Part shown: one piece after another, positions 56,139-64,000 of the stretch | How the letters are laid out: each line of letters opens with the position of its first letter | Position numbering within the stretch: the first letter of the stretch is position 1 | Assembly (NCBI GenBank): GCA_017642965.1 | Contig: JAEPOJ010000007.1 | Location: 14,436-78,435, forward strand | Length of the DNA stretch: 64,000 bases | From: Phycisphaerales bacterium | GTDB lineage: Bacteria > Planctomycetota > Phycisphaerae > Phycisphaerales > UBA1924 | Reading direction: 5' to 3' | The notes under the pieces: model-generated | The model's input: only the letters and a program-made list of their open reading frames with translations | Database searches by the model: none | Told to the model about the DNA's origin: nothing | Made by a program: the position numbers and the translations under genes

Positions 56139-56946
56139 CTCTCAGGCATCAGGCCCGAACAACACAAATCGCAGCGACCCGCTCTACGTCGGGTACATGC
56201 CTGCCCCTGACGAGCACCGACGCGCGGTGAAACGAACGCTCATCCTCCTCGCCGCGTGGCTCTCATTCTGCGCGTTCACCCTCGTGCTCACCATGCCATC
56301 CCCCGGGGAAGGCGTGTGGGAGAACTCGAACGAGAGGGTATGGGAGGGCTTCTTGACCAACGACCCGTACCCCATGCTCCTGACGCCGGAGGAAACGCTG
56401 CTTGTTGTCAGCATGGGAAAACACGGCGCCCACGATCAGATCGACGAGTTCGCAAACTCACACGTCAGTTTGCGCGGATACGAACTCCGCCGCCAAGGGC
56501 GAAGAATGATTGAGATGGTGCCTGATAGCATTACTCCGCTCGGCGAAGCACCTTCGCCCCAGCCCACGTTAAGTATGCTTGATATCGAGCCCATCGATTT
56601 CACCGGCGAGATCATCGATGGCAAGTGCTACCTTGGTGCCATGAAACCGGGCAACGGCTTTGCGCACAGGGCCTGCGCGGTGCTCTGTCTCAGGGGCGGC
56701 CTCCCTGCGATGTTCGCCGAAGACGACGCGAGCCCTGACGAGCCCTTGCCACTCCTCATTGTGGATGGGAGCACACAGGTCCCCGAGCACGTGATGCAAT
56801 ACATCGCGACACGGGTGCAGATGAAAGCCCGTCGCGCCTCGGTCGGCACGCTCCCCGTGCTTATTGTCGACTCAAGCACGATCGAACGCGCCAACGACTT
56901 CTTCGGGAATCCAAAGACCATCGTGATCGAGCAATCCGAAGATTGA
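56131..56946 (+). CDS. Membrane-anchored protein of the Rieske operon
   Basis: The 271-residue protein starts at MTDSQASGPN after GGAGGA and overlaps the Rieske gene by 8 bases. It has one N-terminal transmembrane helix (TLILLAAWLSFCAFTLVLTM) and an external domain. The distinctive segment is DFTGEIIDGKCYLGAMKPGN, then AHRACAVLCLRGGLPAMF, with three cysteines near two glycine turns that could hold a metal or disulfide. I do not recognise a named family; tight coupling suggests it is the external partner of the Rieske protein. Confidence 0.75.
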   Translation: MTDSQASGPNNTNRSDPLYVGYMPAPDEHRRAVKRTLILLAAWLSFCAFTLVLTMPSPGEGVWENSNERVWEGFLTNDPYPMLLTPEETLLVVSMGKHGAHDQIDEFANSHVSLRGYELRRQGRRMIEMVPDSITPLGEAPSPQPTLSMLDIEPIDFTGEIIDGKCYLGAMKPGNGFAHRACAVLCLRGGLPAMFAEDDASPDEPLPLLIVDGSTQVPEHVMQYIATRVQMKARRASVGTLPVLIVDSSTIERANDFFGNPKTIVIEQSED

Positions 56947-56960
56947 CACTATCATCTCGC

Positions 56961-57728
56961 ATGAAAGCGCACCTGTACCAGCTCGATATCGCATGGGAAG
57001 ACAAACAAGCGAACTACCACAAGGTGCGTTCGCTGACCGAGCAGACCGCCCCCGGCCCGGGCGACCTGATCGTCCTCCCAGAGCTCTTCGATGTCGGGTT
57101 CACGCTCAACACCACCGCAGCGAAAGATGACGGTTCAACCCGCGCATTCCTCCAATCGCTCGCCGACGAGACTGGATGCACCGTCCACGGCTCCCGCGCC
57201 ACCCTCGCGCCAGGCGACACGCTTGCGCTCAACAACGCGACCATCTGTGCGCCGGGCCATGCCACACCGATCTGCGAGTACGCGAAGGTCCATCCATTTT
57301 CGTACGGCCGAGAATCGGAGTCCTACACGGGGGGCTCGTCACTAGCACACTACGACTGGGGGGACCTGCGTGTTTGCCCTGCGGTCTGCTACGACCTGCG
57401 ATTCCCGGAGCTCTTCCGACTCGGCGTCAAAGAAGGGGCACACGCCTTTGTGCTGGGCGCGAACTGGCCCAGCCACCGTCAGTCGCATTGGCGCACGCTC
57501 AACATCGCCCGTGCGATTGAGAATCAGTCCTTCGTTATTGCCGTCAACCGCTGTGGCAACGACCCGCACCTCCCATACGCAGGAGGCTCTATCGCTATTG
57601 ATCCGAAGGGCGAGATCCTGGGCGAACTGGGCGACGAGGAGGGTGTCCTCAGTGTCACCATCGACAAGCAGATCCTTCACGACTGGCGCACGACATTCCC
57701 CGCCCTCAAAGACATCACCCTGATCTAA
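56961..57728 (+). CDS. Nitrilase-superfamily amidohydrolase, omega-amidase (YafV/NIT2-like)
   Basis: The 255-residue protein carries the catalytic triad Glu41 (LPELFDVGF), Lys109 (EYAKVHPFSYGRE) and Cys143 (PAVCYDLRFPE). The KVHPFSYG segment is typical of the omega-amidase branch, which hydrolyses alpha-ketoglutaramate or alpha-ketosuccinamate. The ATG at 56961 is used; a TTG 18 bases earlier is unlikely. It lies 14 bases after the Rieske operon and may share its transcript, ending at the terminator at 57754. Confidence 0.88.
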   Translation: MKAHLYQLDIAWEDKQANYHKVRSLTEQTAPGPGDLIVLPELFDVGFTLNTTAAKDDGSTRAFLQSLADETGCTVHGSRATLAPGDTLALNNATICAPGHATPICEYAKVHPFSYGRESESYTGGSSLAHYDWGDLRVCPAVCYDLRFPELFRLGVKEGAHAFVLGANWPSHRQSHWRTLNIARAIENQSFVIAVNRCGNDPHLPYAGGSIAIDPKGEILGELGDEEGVLSVTIDKQILHDWRTTFPALKDITLI

Positions 57729-57753
57729 TCCAGCACGTGTTCATGCCACGCAA

Positions 57754-57787
57754 GAAAAAGCCCCGCGGTCTCCGCGGGGCTCTATTT
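57754..57787. terminator. Bidirectional terminator between amidase gene and rplS
   Basis: GCCCCGCGG pairs with CCGCGGGGC around TCT. The plus side runs into TCTATTT and the minus side into CTTTTTCTTG, so it can stop both convergent transcripts. Confidence 0.88.
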
Positions 57788-57806
57788 GGCTTGTTGAAAC
57801 GCATGC

Positions 57807-58199
57807 TTACTTCTGCACGGTCTCCTGACCCTCGACATGCTTCATGCCGCGGCGGCGATCACGCAGACGGCGGGACTTGCCAACGCGGTCACGCAGGTAG
57901 TAGAGCTTCGCACGGCGGGCATCGCCACGGCGGACAACCTCGAACTTCGCGATCAGCGGGGAGTTCACCGGCCAGGTGCGCTCAACGCCAACGTCGCCGA
58001 CCATGCGACGCACGGTGATGTTCTCGTCAATGCCGCGACCCTTTCGCGAGATCAGCGTGCCCTGGAAGACCTGGATTCGCTCCTTGTCACCCTCGACGAT
58101 TCGGGCGTGCACGTTGATCGTGTCGCCGATATCAAAGCGGGGAACGTCTGTCTTGAGCTGTTCCGAGTTGATCGATTCGATAATCTGCTGGTTGCCCAT
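57807..58199 (-). CDS. rplS: 50S ribosomal protein L19
   Basis: The 130-residue protein has the L19 core: FDIGDTINVHARIVEGDKERIQVFQGTLI, then GRGIDENITVRRMVGDVGVER, FEVVRRGDARRAKLYYLRDRVGK. It binds at the 30S-50S interface. The start MGNQQIIESI is chosen by homology; a longer in-frame start is not needed. In many bacteria rplS ends the rpsP-rimM-trmD-rplS operon. Here it is on the opposite strand from trmD and separated from it by two other genes. Confidence 0.96.
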   Translation of the reverse strand: MGNQQIIESINSEQLKTDVPRFDIGDTINVHARIVEGDKERIQVFQGTLISRKGRGIDENITVRRMVGDVGVERTWPVNSPLIAKFEVVRRGDARRAKLYYLRDRVGKSRRLRDRRRGMKHVEGQETVQK

Positions 58200-58339
58200 G
58201 GCACTTGTCCTTACAGTTGATCTCCGCGCGATCTCCGCGCCGGGACGGCAACGATAGGCCACTCCCCCCGCATAGTCGAGCATCACAAAGCGTTGAAAAA
58301 CACGATCCTGCGCCCAGCAGGGCGGTCTACACTTCGCCC

Positions 58340-59386
58340 ATGAGAGCCATCGTCGTCACGAAGCAAGGATCACCCGTCGCCCCGAACATCGACCTGCAAT
58401 CGAGCTGGCCGGACCCGCTCATGGCACGCCCGGGCGAGGTGATCATCAAAACACTTTGTTCCGCGTTCAATCATATGGACCTCTGGGTCGGAAGGGGTGT
58501 GCCCGGGCTCGACCTCGACTATCCCCGCGTATCCGGCTGTGATGGGTGCGGCGAGGTCCTGGCAGTCGGCGACGGCGTAGACAAAGACTGGGTCGGCAAG
58601 CGAGTCATCTATAACGCCGCCGTCGCGATCCCAGACCGTGCCCGCCCCACCGATCCACCCGCCAGCACCATGTGCCCCAACTACGAGCTCATCGGCGAGC
58701 ACCATAACGGCGCCCACGCCGAAATGTTCGCCTGCCCGGCCGACAACCTCGCGGCGATCAGCGACGAAGCAGACCCGATTGAGGCCGCCGCCTTCGGGCT
58801 CTGCGCCCTAACCGCCTACTCCATGATGGTCACCAAGGGCGAGCTCCGCCCAGGACAGTCCGTCCTCATCACCGGAATCGGCGGCGGCGTCGCCACGTCC
58901 GCGCTCGCCATCGCGAAGCACATGGGCTGCAAGGTCTGCGTCACCTCCCGCCACCAGTGGAAGCTCGACAAAGCAAAGGAACTCGGCGCAGACCACACCA
59001 TCCTCGACGAGGGTGAGGACTGGTCCCGAGAGGTACGCGGCTGGACCAACAAGCGGGGCGTGGACATGGCCGTCGACTCTGTCGGCAAGGCAACCCACCT
59101 GAGCTGCATCAAATCACTCGCACGCGGCGGTGCGTACGTCACACCCGGCTGCACCACAGGCCCCGATGCCACCACCGATCTGGCCCGGATTTTCTGGAAC
59201 CAGCTGCGCATCCTCGGTTCCACCATGGGCTCCAACGACGAGTTCAAGGAAGTCACTGCGCTGTTCAACTCGGGCGATCTCAAGCCCGTCGTCGACAAGG
59301 TGTTTAAGCCCGAAGAGTGCACCGATGCCTACGAGCGCCTTGAGGCCGGTGAACAGTTCGGCAAAATCGTGACCGACTGGCGCTGA
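58340..59386 (+). CDS. Zinc-type alcohol dehydrogenase/quinone oxidoreductase family protein
   Basis: The 348-residue medium-chain dehydrogenase has AFNHMDLWVGRGVPG, the GCDGCGEV zinc/catalytic segment, MCPNYELIGEHHNGAHAE and a Rossmann motif LITGIGGGVATSALAIAKHMG. The family reduces or oxidises alcohols, aldehydes or enones with NAD(P)H; the substrate is unknown. The ATG at 58340 is chosen because homology starts there. It is inserted between rplS and rpsP, both on the other strand. Confidence 0.87.
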   Translation: MRAIVVTKQGSPVAPNIDLQSSWPDPLMARPGEVIIKTLCSAFNHMDLWVGRGVPGLDLDYPRVSGCDGCGEVLAVGDGVDKDWVGKRVIYNAAVAIPDRARPTDPPASTMCPNYELIGEHHNGAHAEMFACPADNLAAISDEADPIEAAAFGLCALTAYSMMVTKGELRPGQSVLITGIGGGVATSALAIAKHMGCKVCVTSRHQWKLDKAKELGADHTILDEGEDWSREVRGWTNKRGVDMAVDSVGKATHLSCIKSLARGGAYVTPGCTTGPDATTDLARIFWNQLRILGSTMGSNDEFKEVTALFNSGDLKPVVDKVFKPEECTDAYERLEAGEQFGKIVTDWR

Positions 59387-59402
59387 TGAAACCAGTACAC
59401 AA

Positions 59403-59436
59403 GAAAAAACACCCCGCTGATGCGGGGTGTTTTCTT
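59403..59436. terminator. Bidirectional terminator between dehydrogenase gene and rpsP
   Basis: ACACCCCGC pairs with GCGGGGTGT around TGAT, followed by TTTCTTT on the plus strand and TTTTTTCTT on the minus strand. Confidence 0.9.
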
Positions 59437-59455
59437 TGAAACATTTAGTGCCTGC

Positions 59456-60028
59456 TTATTCGCTGGCTTCCTCGCCACCCTCGGCTTCTGCCTCGGGCTC
59501 GGGCTCAGGAGCAGGCTGGGCCGCTGCTGCCTGCTTCTTGGCGTCTTCAGCTGTCGCCAGGGCCTTGTTCGCCTGATCGGCCTTGGCGTTACCAACGGCG
59601 TTCTTGGCGTTGTTCAGCTCACGCTTCGCGGTGTTCGCGAAGGGGGTCAGATCCGCTTCGGAATCTTCCGCCATCTTGTCGAGCTCTGCGACGATAGCTT
59701 CGATGGCCTTGACGGCCTTCTTGCACTCGCCACGCTTGTTGTTGATCTCGCGCTTCTTGTCCCACTGGGCCTTCATATCACCCTCAAGCAGATCGCGGTT
59801 GCCCAGCATGTCCATCACGGTATCGCTGGGCTGCGCACCCTTTTCAATCCACGCCTTAATCGCGTCGACCTTGAGCTCGACCTGCTTGTCAGCATCCTTC
59901 TCCATCGGGTTGTAGAACCCGAGGTTCTCGAGCACACGACCGTTGCGACGGGTACGCTGGTCGATGGCGTTGATGCGGTAGAACGGGCGGTGAGTGCGGC
60001 CGAAGCGCTGCATACGAATACGGATCAT
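59456..60028 (-). CDS. rpsP: 30S ribosomal protein S16 with long C-terminal extension
   Basis: The first 85 residues are S16 (MIRIRMQRFGRTHRPFYRIN, RNGRVLENLGFYNP, AIKAWIEKGAQPSD). The remaining 105 residues are a charged helical stretch (KKREINNKRGECKKAVKAIE, VAELDKM) and an Ala/Pro/Glu tail. Typical S16 is 80-100 residues, so this one is about twice the usual size. The start follows AAGGAG. S16 is needed for assembly of the 30S body. The gene is divergent from trmD, with a 209-base intergenic region, and no rimM is seen. Confidence 0.95.
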   Translation of the reverse strand: MIRIRMQRFGRTHRPFYRINAIDQRTRRNGRVLENLGFYNPMEKDADKQVELKVDAIKAWIEKGAQPSDTVMDMLGNRDLLEGDMKAQWDKKREINNKRGECKKAVKAIEAIVAELDKMAEDSEADLTPFANTAKRELNNAKNAVGNAKADQANKALATAEDAKKQAAAAQPAPEPEPEAEAEGGEEASE

Positions 60029-60237
60029 GGTTGACTCCTTCGTGTCCTGCCCGCTCAATGCGGGATGCCTACCCGGCGCGACCGGTCTCATGCTGAGCCG
60101 GTTTGATCCCTCGACTGCCCCAACCGTTGGGGCTGTCTGCGTTCGCCGGGTCTCTATGATTCACCCAACAGCAACCCGAATCCACTCAGCAGCCCCCGAT
60201 TCTGCGTGTTTCTTCGCTCCTCACACTATCATTGCCC

Positions 60238-61026
60238 ATGCGGATCGACGTCCTCACAACCTTCCCGGAGCTCTTTTCTACCCAATCGCCGGGGGTGCTC
60301 GGGGTCTCGATCCCCAAACGGGTCATCGATGCCGGGCTCATGGAGGTCCACACGACCAATATCCGGGATTACGCCGACAACAAGCACAACAAAACCGATG
60401 ACCGTCCCTTCGGTGGCGGCCCCGGCATGGTCATGATGTGCCAGCCCCTCTGGGACGCTGTCAAGGATGTCGAGTCCGCGTGCCCCACGCCCGCCAAGCG
60501 CATCCTGCTCACACCCCAGGGACGCCTGCTTGACCAGGACCTTGTGCTCGAACTCGCGGCCGAGCCACGTCTGCTCATGATCGCTGGGCACTACGAAGGT
60601 ATCGATGAGCGGGTGATCGAACGCCTCCATCCGCTTGAGATCAGCATCGGTGACTACGTGCTGTCCGGCGGCGAACTGGGAGCGCTGGTGCTCATCGACG
60701 CACTGGCGCGCGTCCAGCCCGGTGCGCTGGGGCACGACGACTCGGCCGCCGAGGACTCCTTCTCACCGGCACAGACCACCGACAGCGAGGGCAACCCCAT
60801 CCGCAGGAAGCAGCTCGCCAATCTCGGTATCCCCGAGGGCGTCCGTCTGCTCGATTGCCCCCACTACACCCGCCCACGTGAATGGAAGGGCATGGAGATC
60901 CCCGAGGCCCTCCTCAGCGGTGACCACGAGGCGGTCGCGATCTGGCGTCTTCAGCAGCGTCTGCAACGAACACGGGAAAGGCGACCTGACTTGCTCGAAA
61001 ACCGTGATCGGGATACGCTTTCTTAA
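60238..61026 (+). CDS. trmD: tRNA (guanine-37-N1)-methyltransferase
   Basis: The 262-residue protein shows the SPOUT knot signatures of TrmD: LTTFPELF, RDYADNKHNKTDDRPFGGGP, IAGHYEGIDERVIE, EISIGDYVLSGGELGALVLIDA and CPHYTRPREWKGMEIPEALLSGDH. It methylates G37 next to the anticodon to prevent frameshifts. The ATG at 60238 is preferred over a TTG six bases earlier. It stands alone here, divergent from rpsP, in contrast to the usual operon. Confidence 0.96.
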   Translation: MRIDVLTTFPELFSTQSPGVLGVSIPKRVIDAGLMEVHTTNIRDYADNKHNKTDDRPFGGGPGMVMMCQPLWDAVKDVESACPTPAKRILLTPQGRLLDQDLVLELAAEPRLLMIAGHYEGIDERVIERLHPLEISIGDYVLSGGELGALVLIDALARVQPGALGHDDSAAEDSFSPAQTTDSEGNPIRRKQLANLGIPEGVRLLDCPHYTRPREWKGMEIPEALLSGDHEAVAIWRLQQRLQRTRERRPDLLENRDRDTLS

Positions 61027-61134
61027 CAGATTTCCGGAATAATCCCCTACGTATCCGATTTACCGGTTACTGTTCAATACGCTGTCTGAGAAGCAGCATA
61101 AACACATTGCACCCCTGGAACGGAGTTGAATCCT

Positions 61135-61458
61135 ATGAACAAGTTTGCACTGATCGGCCTTGCTGCGGTTTCCGCACTCATGATCGGCTGCTCGAGCACC
61201 CAGTGTCGTGACGGCGGCGCATGTGCCGACGGCGCAGCAACCTGCTGTGGCTCATGCCAATCAGATAAAGAGTGTACATGCGGCTCTTGTGGCACGGATG
61301 CAAAGTCATGCTGCGGCACCTGCAAAGGTGAAGGCGACAAGAGCGAGTGCTGTGGCAACTGCGCCGGCGAAGCACACGGTCATGAGCACGGTGACGGTCA
61401 TGCCCACGCATGCCCCAACTGCAAGGACGGGCAGAAGTGCGCCAAGTGTGCCGCCTGA
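61135..61458 (+). CDS. Small Cys-rich lipoprotein, metallothionein-like
   Basis: The 107-residue protein starts at MNKFALIGLAAVSALMIGCSS, a lipoprotein signal with lipobox MIGC. The mature part has about twenty cysteines in CCGSC, CTCGSCG, CCGTC, CCGNC and CPNCKDGQKCAKC groups plus a HGHEHGDGHAHA stretch. It is probably an envelope-anchored binder of zinc, copper or similar ions. No family name is certain. It is monocistronic, ending at the terminator at 61485. Confidence 0.75.
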   Translation: MNKFALIGLAAVSALMIGCSSTQCRDGGACADGAATCCGSCQSDKECTCGSCGTDAKSCCGTCKGEGDKSECCGNCAGEAHGHEHGDGHAHACPNCKDGQKCAKCAA

Positions 61459-61484
61459 TCACCAGATCACGCTTCAAACCAAGG

Positions 61485-61509
61485 CCCGCTCATCAGAGCG
61501 GGTTTTTTC
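61485..61509 (+). terminator. Rho-independent terminator
   Basis: CCCGCTC pairs with GAGCGGG around ATCA and is followed by TTTTTTCG. It ends the Cys-rich lipoprotein transcript. Confidence 0.9.
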
Positions 61510-61551
61510 GTGCCCCGATGCCTCAACCGGCTCTCCCGCTACGATTGGGGC

Positions 61552-63048
61552 ATGGACGCACTGCTCGAAGCCCTCGCCGAATGGAAGCCCTTCAACGCGA
61601 TCGTTGTGGGTGATTTCATGCTCGACCAGCTCCTCAAGGGGGCCGCGACGCGACTGTCACCCGATGCACCAGTGCCTGTGCTCCGTGTCAGCGAGCAGCA
61701 GTCCCAGCCCGGCGGGGCCGCCAACCTCACACTCGACCTGATCGCCCTTCATGGGCGTGTCAGCGTGCTCGGCGTCACCGGCAGCGACCACGAAGCCCAG
61801 ATCCTCCGCGACAAGCTCACGGAGTCCGGCGTGGATTGCGCCGGGCTCGTCGAGGACCACTCACGCCCCACCACCGTCAAGCGCAACCTGATCGGACTCG
61901 CGCAGGGTCGCCACGCCCAGAAGATGTTCCGAGTGGATTTCGAGTCCGACGAGCCCATCCTCGGTGAGGTCGAACAAAGCCTGCTCAACGCCTTCGACGC
62001 GGCACTCAAGGATGCGGACGTCGTGTGCATCGAGGATTACAACAAGGGCGTCTGCACGCCAGCCCTATGCCAGGCGATCATCGAGCGTTCCAAGGCCGCC
62101 GGCGTGCCCGTGCTCGTGGACCCGGCACCGATCAAGGATTATGCCAAGTACCGTGGCGCAACCGCGATCACGCCCAACCGCACAGAGGCCGAGCTCGCGA
62201 CCGGGATCACTGCTCCAGAGGATGCACGCGAGGCTCACCGCGAGCACCTCGCCCGCACGCTGCTCGACACCTTCGAGCTCGATACCCTCGTCCTCACCCT
62301 CGACAAGCAGGGCGCGCTGCTCGCGCACCGCGACGACCCGTCCACGGTCCACGTGCCGACCACGGCACGCGAGGTCTACGACGTCACCGGTGCGGGCGAC
62401 ATGATGCTCGCCGCCCTGGCCGCCGCCCGGGCCAACGGGCTCGACTGGGTCAACGCCACACGCTTCGCCAACGCCGCCGCGGGGCTCGAGGTCGAGATCT
62501 TCGGGGTCGCCCCGATCCCCATCGAGAAGATCCACGACGACCTGCTCACCCAGCGCACCAGTGAGCTCGGACGCCCCCGCTCGCTCGACGAGGTCCTCGT
62601 GCAGGTCCGGGCCGCTCGCCAGAGCGGGCAGAAGATCGTCTTCACCAACGGATGTTTCGACATTCTCCACGCCGGGCACGTCTCGCTCCTGCAACGATGC
62701 GCGGCCTTGGGCGACATGCTCATCATCGGGCTCAATGACGACCACTCCGTCCGCGAGCTCAAGGGCCCCGAACGCCCAGTCAACAACCAGAACCACCGGG
62801 CCTACTTGCTCAGCGCCCTGCAGTGCGTCGATTCAGTAGTCCTCTTCCACGAGCAGACCCCGATCCGACTGATCGAAGCCATTAAGCCCGACGTGCTCGT
62901 CAAGGGCGGCGATTACAGCCCCGAAACGGTCGTCGGGGCGGAAATCGTGGAAGCAAGCGGCGGCGAGGTGGTGATTCTCGATCTCATCGACGGGCTCTCA
63001 ACCACCGGGACCATCAAGAAAATGCGTCCCCGATCCCAGTCCTCATAA
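61552..63048 (+). CDS. hldE: Bifunctional heptose-7-phosphate kinase / heptose-1-phosphate adenylyltransferase
   Basis: The 498-residue protein is a fusion of a PfkB/ribokinase-type kinase (residues 1-about 340, with VVGDFMLDQ, QPGGAANLTLDL and VYDVTGAGDMMLAALA) and a nucleotidyltransferase (364-498, FTNGCFDILHAGHVSLLQ, VKGGDYSPETVVGAE). This is the HldE arrangement that makes ADP-heptose for lipopolysaccharide core, after phosphorylation at C1 and removal of the C7 phosphate by GmhB. The ATG at 61552 is used by homology. It indicates a Gram-negative outer membrane with heptose. Confidence 0.93.
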   Translation: MDALLEALAEWKPFNAIVVGDFMLDQLLKGAATRLSPDAPVPVLRVSEQQSQPGGAANLTLDLIALHGRVSVLGVTGSDHEAQILRDKLTESGVDCAGLVEDHSRPTTVKRNLIGLAQGRHAQKMFRVDFESDEPILGEVEQSLLNAFDAALKDADVVCIEDYNKGVCTPALCQAIIERSKAAGVPVLVDPAPIKDYAKYRGATAITPNRTEAELATGITAPEDAREAHREHLARTLLDTFELDTLVLTLDKQGALLAHRDDPSTVHVPTTAREVYDVTGAGDMMLAALAAARANGLDWVNATRFANAAAGLEVEIFGVAPIPIEKIHDDLLTQRTSELGRPRSLDEVLVQVRAARQSGQKIVFTNGCFDILHAGHVSLLQRCAALGDMLIIGLNDDHSVRELKGPERPVNNQNHRAYLLSALQCVDSVVLFHEQTPIRLIEAIKPDVLVKGGDYSPETVVGAEIVEASGGEVVILDLIDGLSTTGTIKKMRPRSQSS

Positions 63049-63136
63049 ACCGTGATCTTTGATCAAAAACCGCATTTTTCGCTTTCACAGGGTTGCGTTT
63101 CCAAAGCCGCCCAGGTGTTCGTCCGATAGACAGGGC

Positions 63137-63571
63137 ATGCCGGACACACACCTGATGATCGTTCATCCCAAGTATGCATCACTCATCATGACGGGCCAAA
63201 AGCTCGTTGAGGCCCGCTTGAGCACCGATCGCCGGGCCCCCTATAACCGGGTGAATCCCGGTGACATCATCTACATCAAGCCTTCGAGCCAGCCCGTGAT
63301 CGGCAAGGCGCGCGTCCATCGGGTTGATCAGTACTCTGGCCTGACCCCCAGCGATATTCAGCACCTGCAACGAATCTACAACGATCGTGTGATGGGTGAC
63401 GATTCCTACTGGTCATCGAAGCAGGACGCAACCCACGCGACATTCCTCACACTGACCAAGGTCGCGATGATCGCGGATGAATCGAGTGTGCCGGCTCAGC
63501 TGCTGACGCCCAGCACTGACGCTTGGCGTGTGCTCCATGAAGAGCAATCGATAGCGCGAAGGGCCGCCTGA
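63137..63571 (+). CDS. ASCH-domain (PUA-like) protein
   Basis: The 144-residue protein begins MPDTHLMIVHPKYASLIMTG, then QKLVEARLSTDRRAPYNRVN, GDIIYIKPSSQPVIGKARV. This matches ASCH domains, where the KxxExR motif and the GD-x-I strand form a cleft that binds RNA or nucleotides. A role in RNA metabolism or as a small hydrolase is possible. The start at 63137 is set by homology. It is followed convergently by the Maf-family gene. Confidence 0.7.
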   Translation: MPDTHLMIVHPKYASLIMTGQKLVEARLSTDRRAPYNRVNPGDIIYIKPSSQPVIGKARVHRVDQYSGLTPSDIQHLQRIYNDRVMGDDSYWSSKQDATHATFLTLTKVAMIADESSVPAQLLTPSTDAWRVLHEEQSIARRAA

Positions 63572-63588
63572 GCAAGTCTGCTACCGTA

Positions 63589-64000
63589 TCAATCCACAAA
63601 GAACTGTGCGACGCGTTCGAGCGTGCGGGTCATTGGCAACCCCACGATCGAGGTCTCGTCCCCGTCGAACTCGATGGGCCAACCCGCGGCGAGGCGTTCT
63701 GTGATGTTGTATGCGCCCGCCTTGCCCTGCCAGAGCCCGGAATCGAGGTATGCCAGGATCTCGTGCTCAGGGATCACCCCGACCCGGACCACCGATCGAT
63801 CGATGAAGATCTCTCGACGACCAGTGAGCGGATCAATGATCGCGATCCCCGTGAGGACCTCGTGCTCCGCATCACTCATTGAGAGGATCATCGCGTAAGC
63901 CTCATCACGATCGCCCGGTTGCCCGAGCACACGCCCGTCATGCACGCAGACCGTGTCCGCACCGATCACGACGGTGTTAGGCTTGTGCTCCAGCCTCGGG
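63589..64000 (-). CDS. Maf-family nucleotide pyrophosphatase (C-terminal part, truncated by window edge)
   Basis: The frame continues to the window edge without a start. It shows VVIGADTVCVHDGRVLGQPG, AYAMILSMSDAEHEVLTGIA and GKAGAYNI (GKAGxYxI), the core motifs of Maf/YhdE enzymes, which hydrolyse dTTP, UTP or modified nucleoside triphosphates. The N-terminal section with the first conserved SxSPRR motif lies outside the window. The subfamily cannot be fixed from this part. Confidence 0.88.
   Translation of the reverse strand, partial: PRLEHKPNTVVIGADTVCVHDGRVLGQPGDRDEAYAMILSMSDAEHEVLTGIAIIDPLTGRREIFIDRSVVRVGVIPEHEILAYLDSGLWQGKAGAYNITERLAAGWPIEFDGDETSIVGLPMTRTLERVAQFFVD

Overview
The window looks like a chromosomal segment of a GC-rich planctomycete, most likely of the Phycisphaerae type. 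The evidence is a mix of exosortase-type secretion signals (VPLPTA tails), dockerin-like C-terminal tails ending in GC(P/A), a type III glutamine synthetase, a broken rpsP/trmD/rplS neighbourhood and a planctomycete-style tyrosine integrase. This assignment is an inference from gene content; no marker gene such as 16S rRNA is present.

1-16.9 kb holds envelope polysaccharide and exosortase genes. There is a truncated family 2 glycosyltransferase, a Wzx-like flippase, an RmlC-like cupin overlapping RmlD, two paralogous secreted proteins with exosortase-type tails, and one long leftward operon: degenerate nucleotidyltransferase-like protein, exosortase, EpsI-like protein, Wzz/ATPase fusion, polyprenyl-phosphate sugar transferase and a 1497-residue TPR membrane protein. 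A 4'-phosphopantetheinyl transferase follows. 16.9-24.4 kb holds ordinary genes: a Gly/Ser-rich secreted protein, an aldehyde dehydrogenase of the ketoglutaric-semialdehyde type, a chemoreceptor with a heme-c motif, glutamine synthetase III and a Fur-family regulator.

24.56-43.66 kb is an integrative element inserted in the 3' end of tRNA-Leu(UAA). A 24-bp tRNA end is repeated exactly about 19.0 kb away. The backbone is two small HTH proteins, a primase-like DUF3987 protein and a tyrosine integrase in one overlapping operon, plus one unknown gene. The cargo is a vanadium-haloperoxidase-like protein and a rightward metal-resistance operon: Cys-rich secreted protein, CusC-, CusB- and CusA-like RND efflux, a four-fold YHS-like protein, DUF305 and HMA-MauE-like proteins. 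Four related palindromic repeats lie inside two genes of this element, always in the same reading frame and orientation. They add protein-coding linkers in the manner of Rickettsia palindromic elements and are the most novel signal here.

44.2-64 kb returns to host DNA: three secreted proteins with dockerin-like tails, a Cys/Met PLP lyase, a block of nested palindromes, a glycosylasparaginase, a Ser/Thr kinase with TPRs, a compact Rieske/ferric-reductase-like operon that includes a 35-residue ORF, a nitrilase-family amidase, rplS, an alcohol dehydrogenase, rpsP with a long tail, trmD, a Cys-rich lipoprotein, hldE, an ASCH protein and a truncated maf. No rRNA genes or CRISPR arrays were seen.
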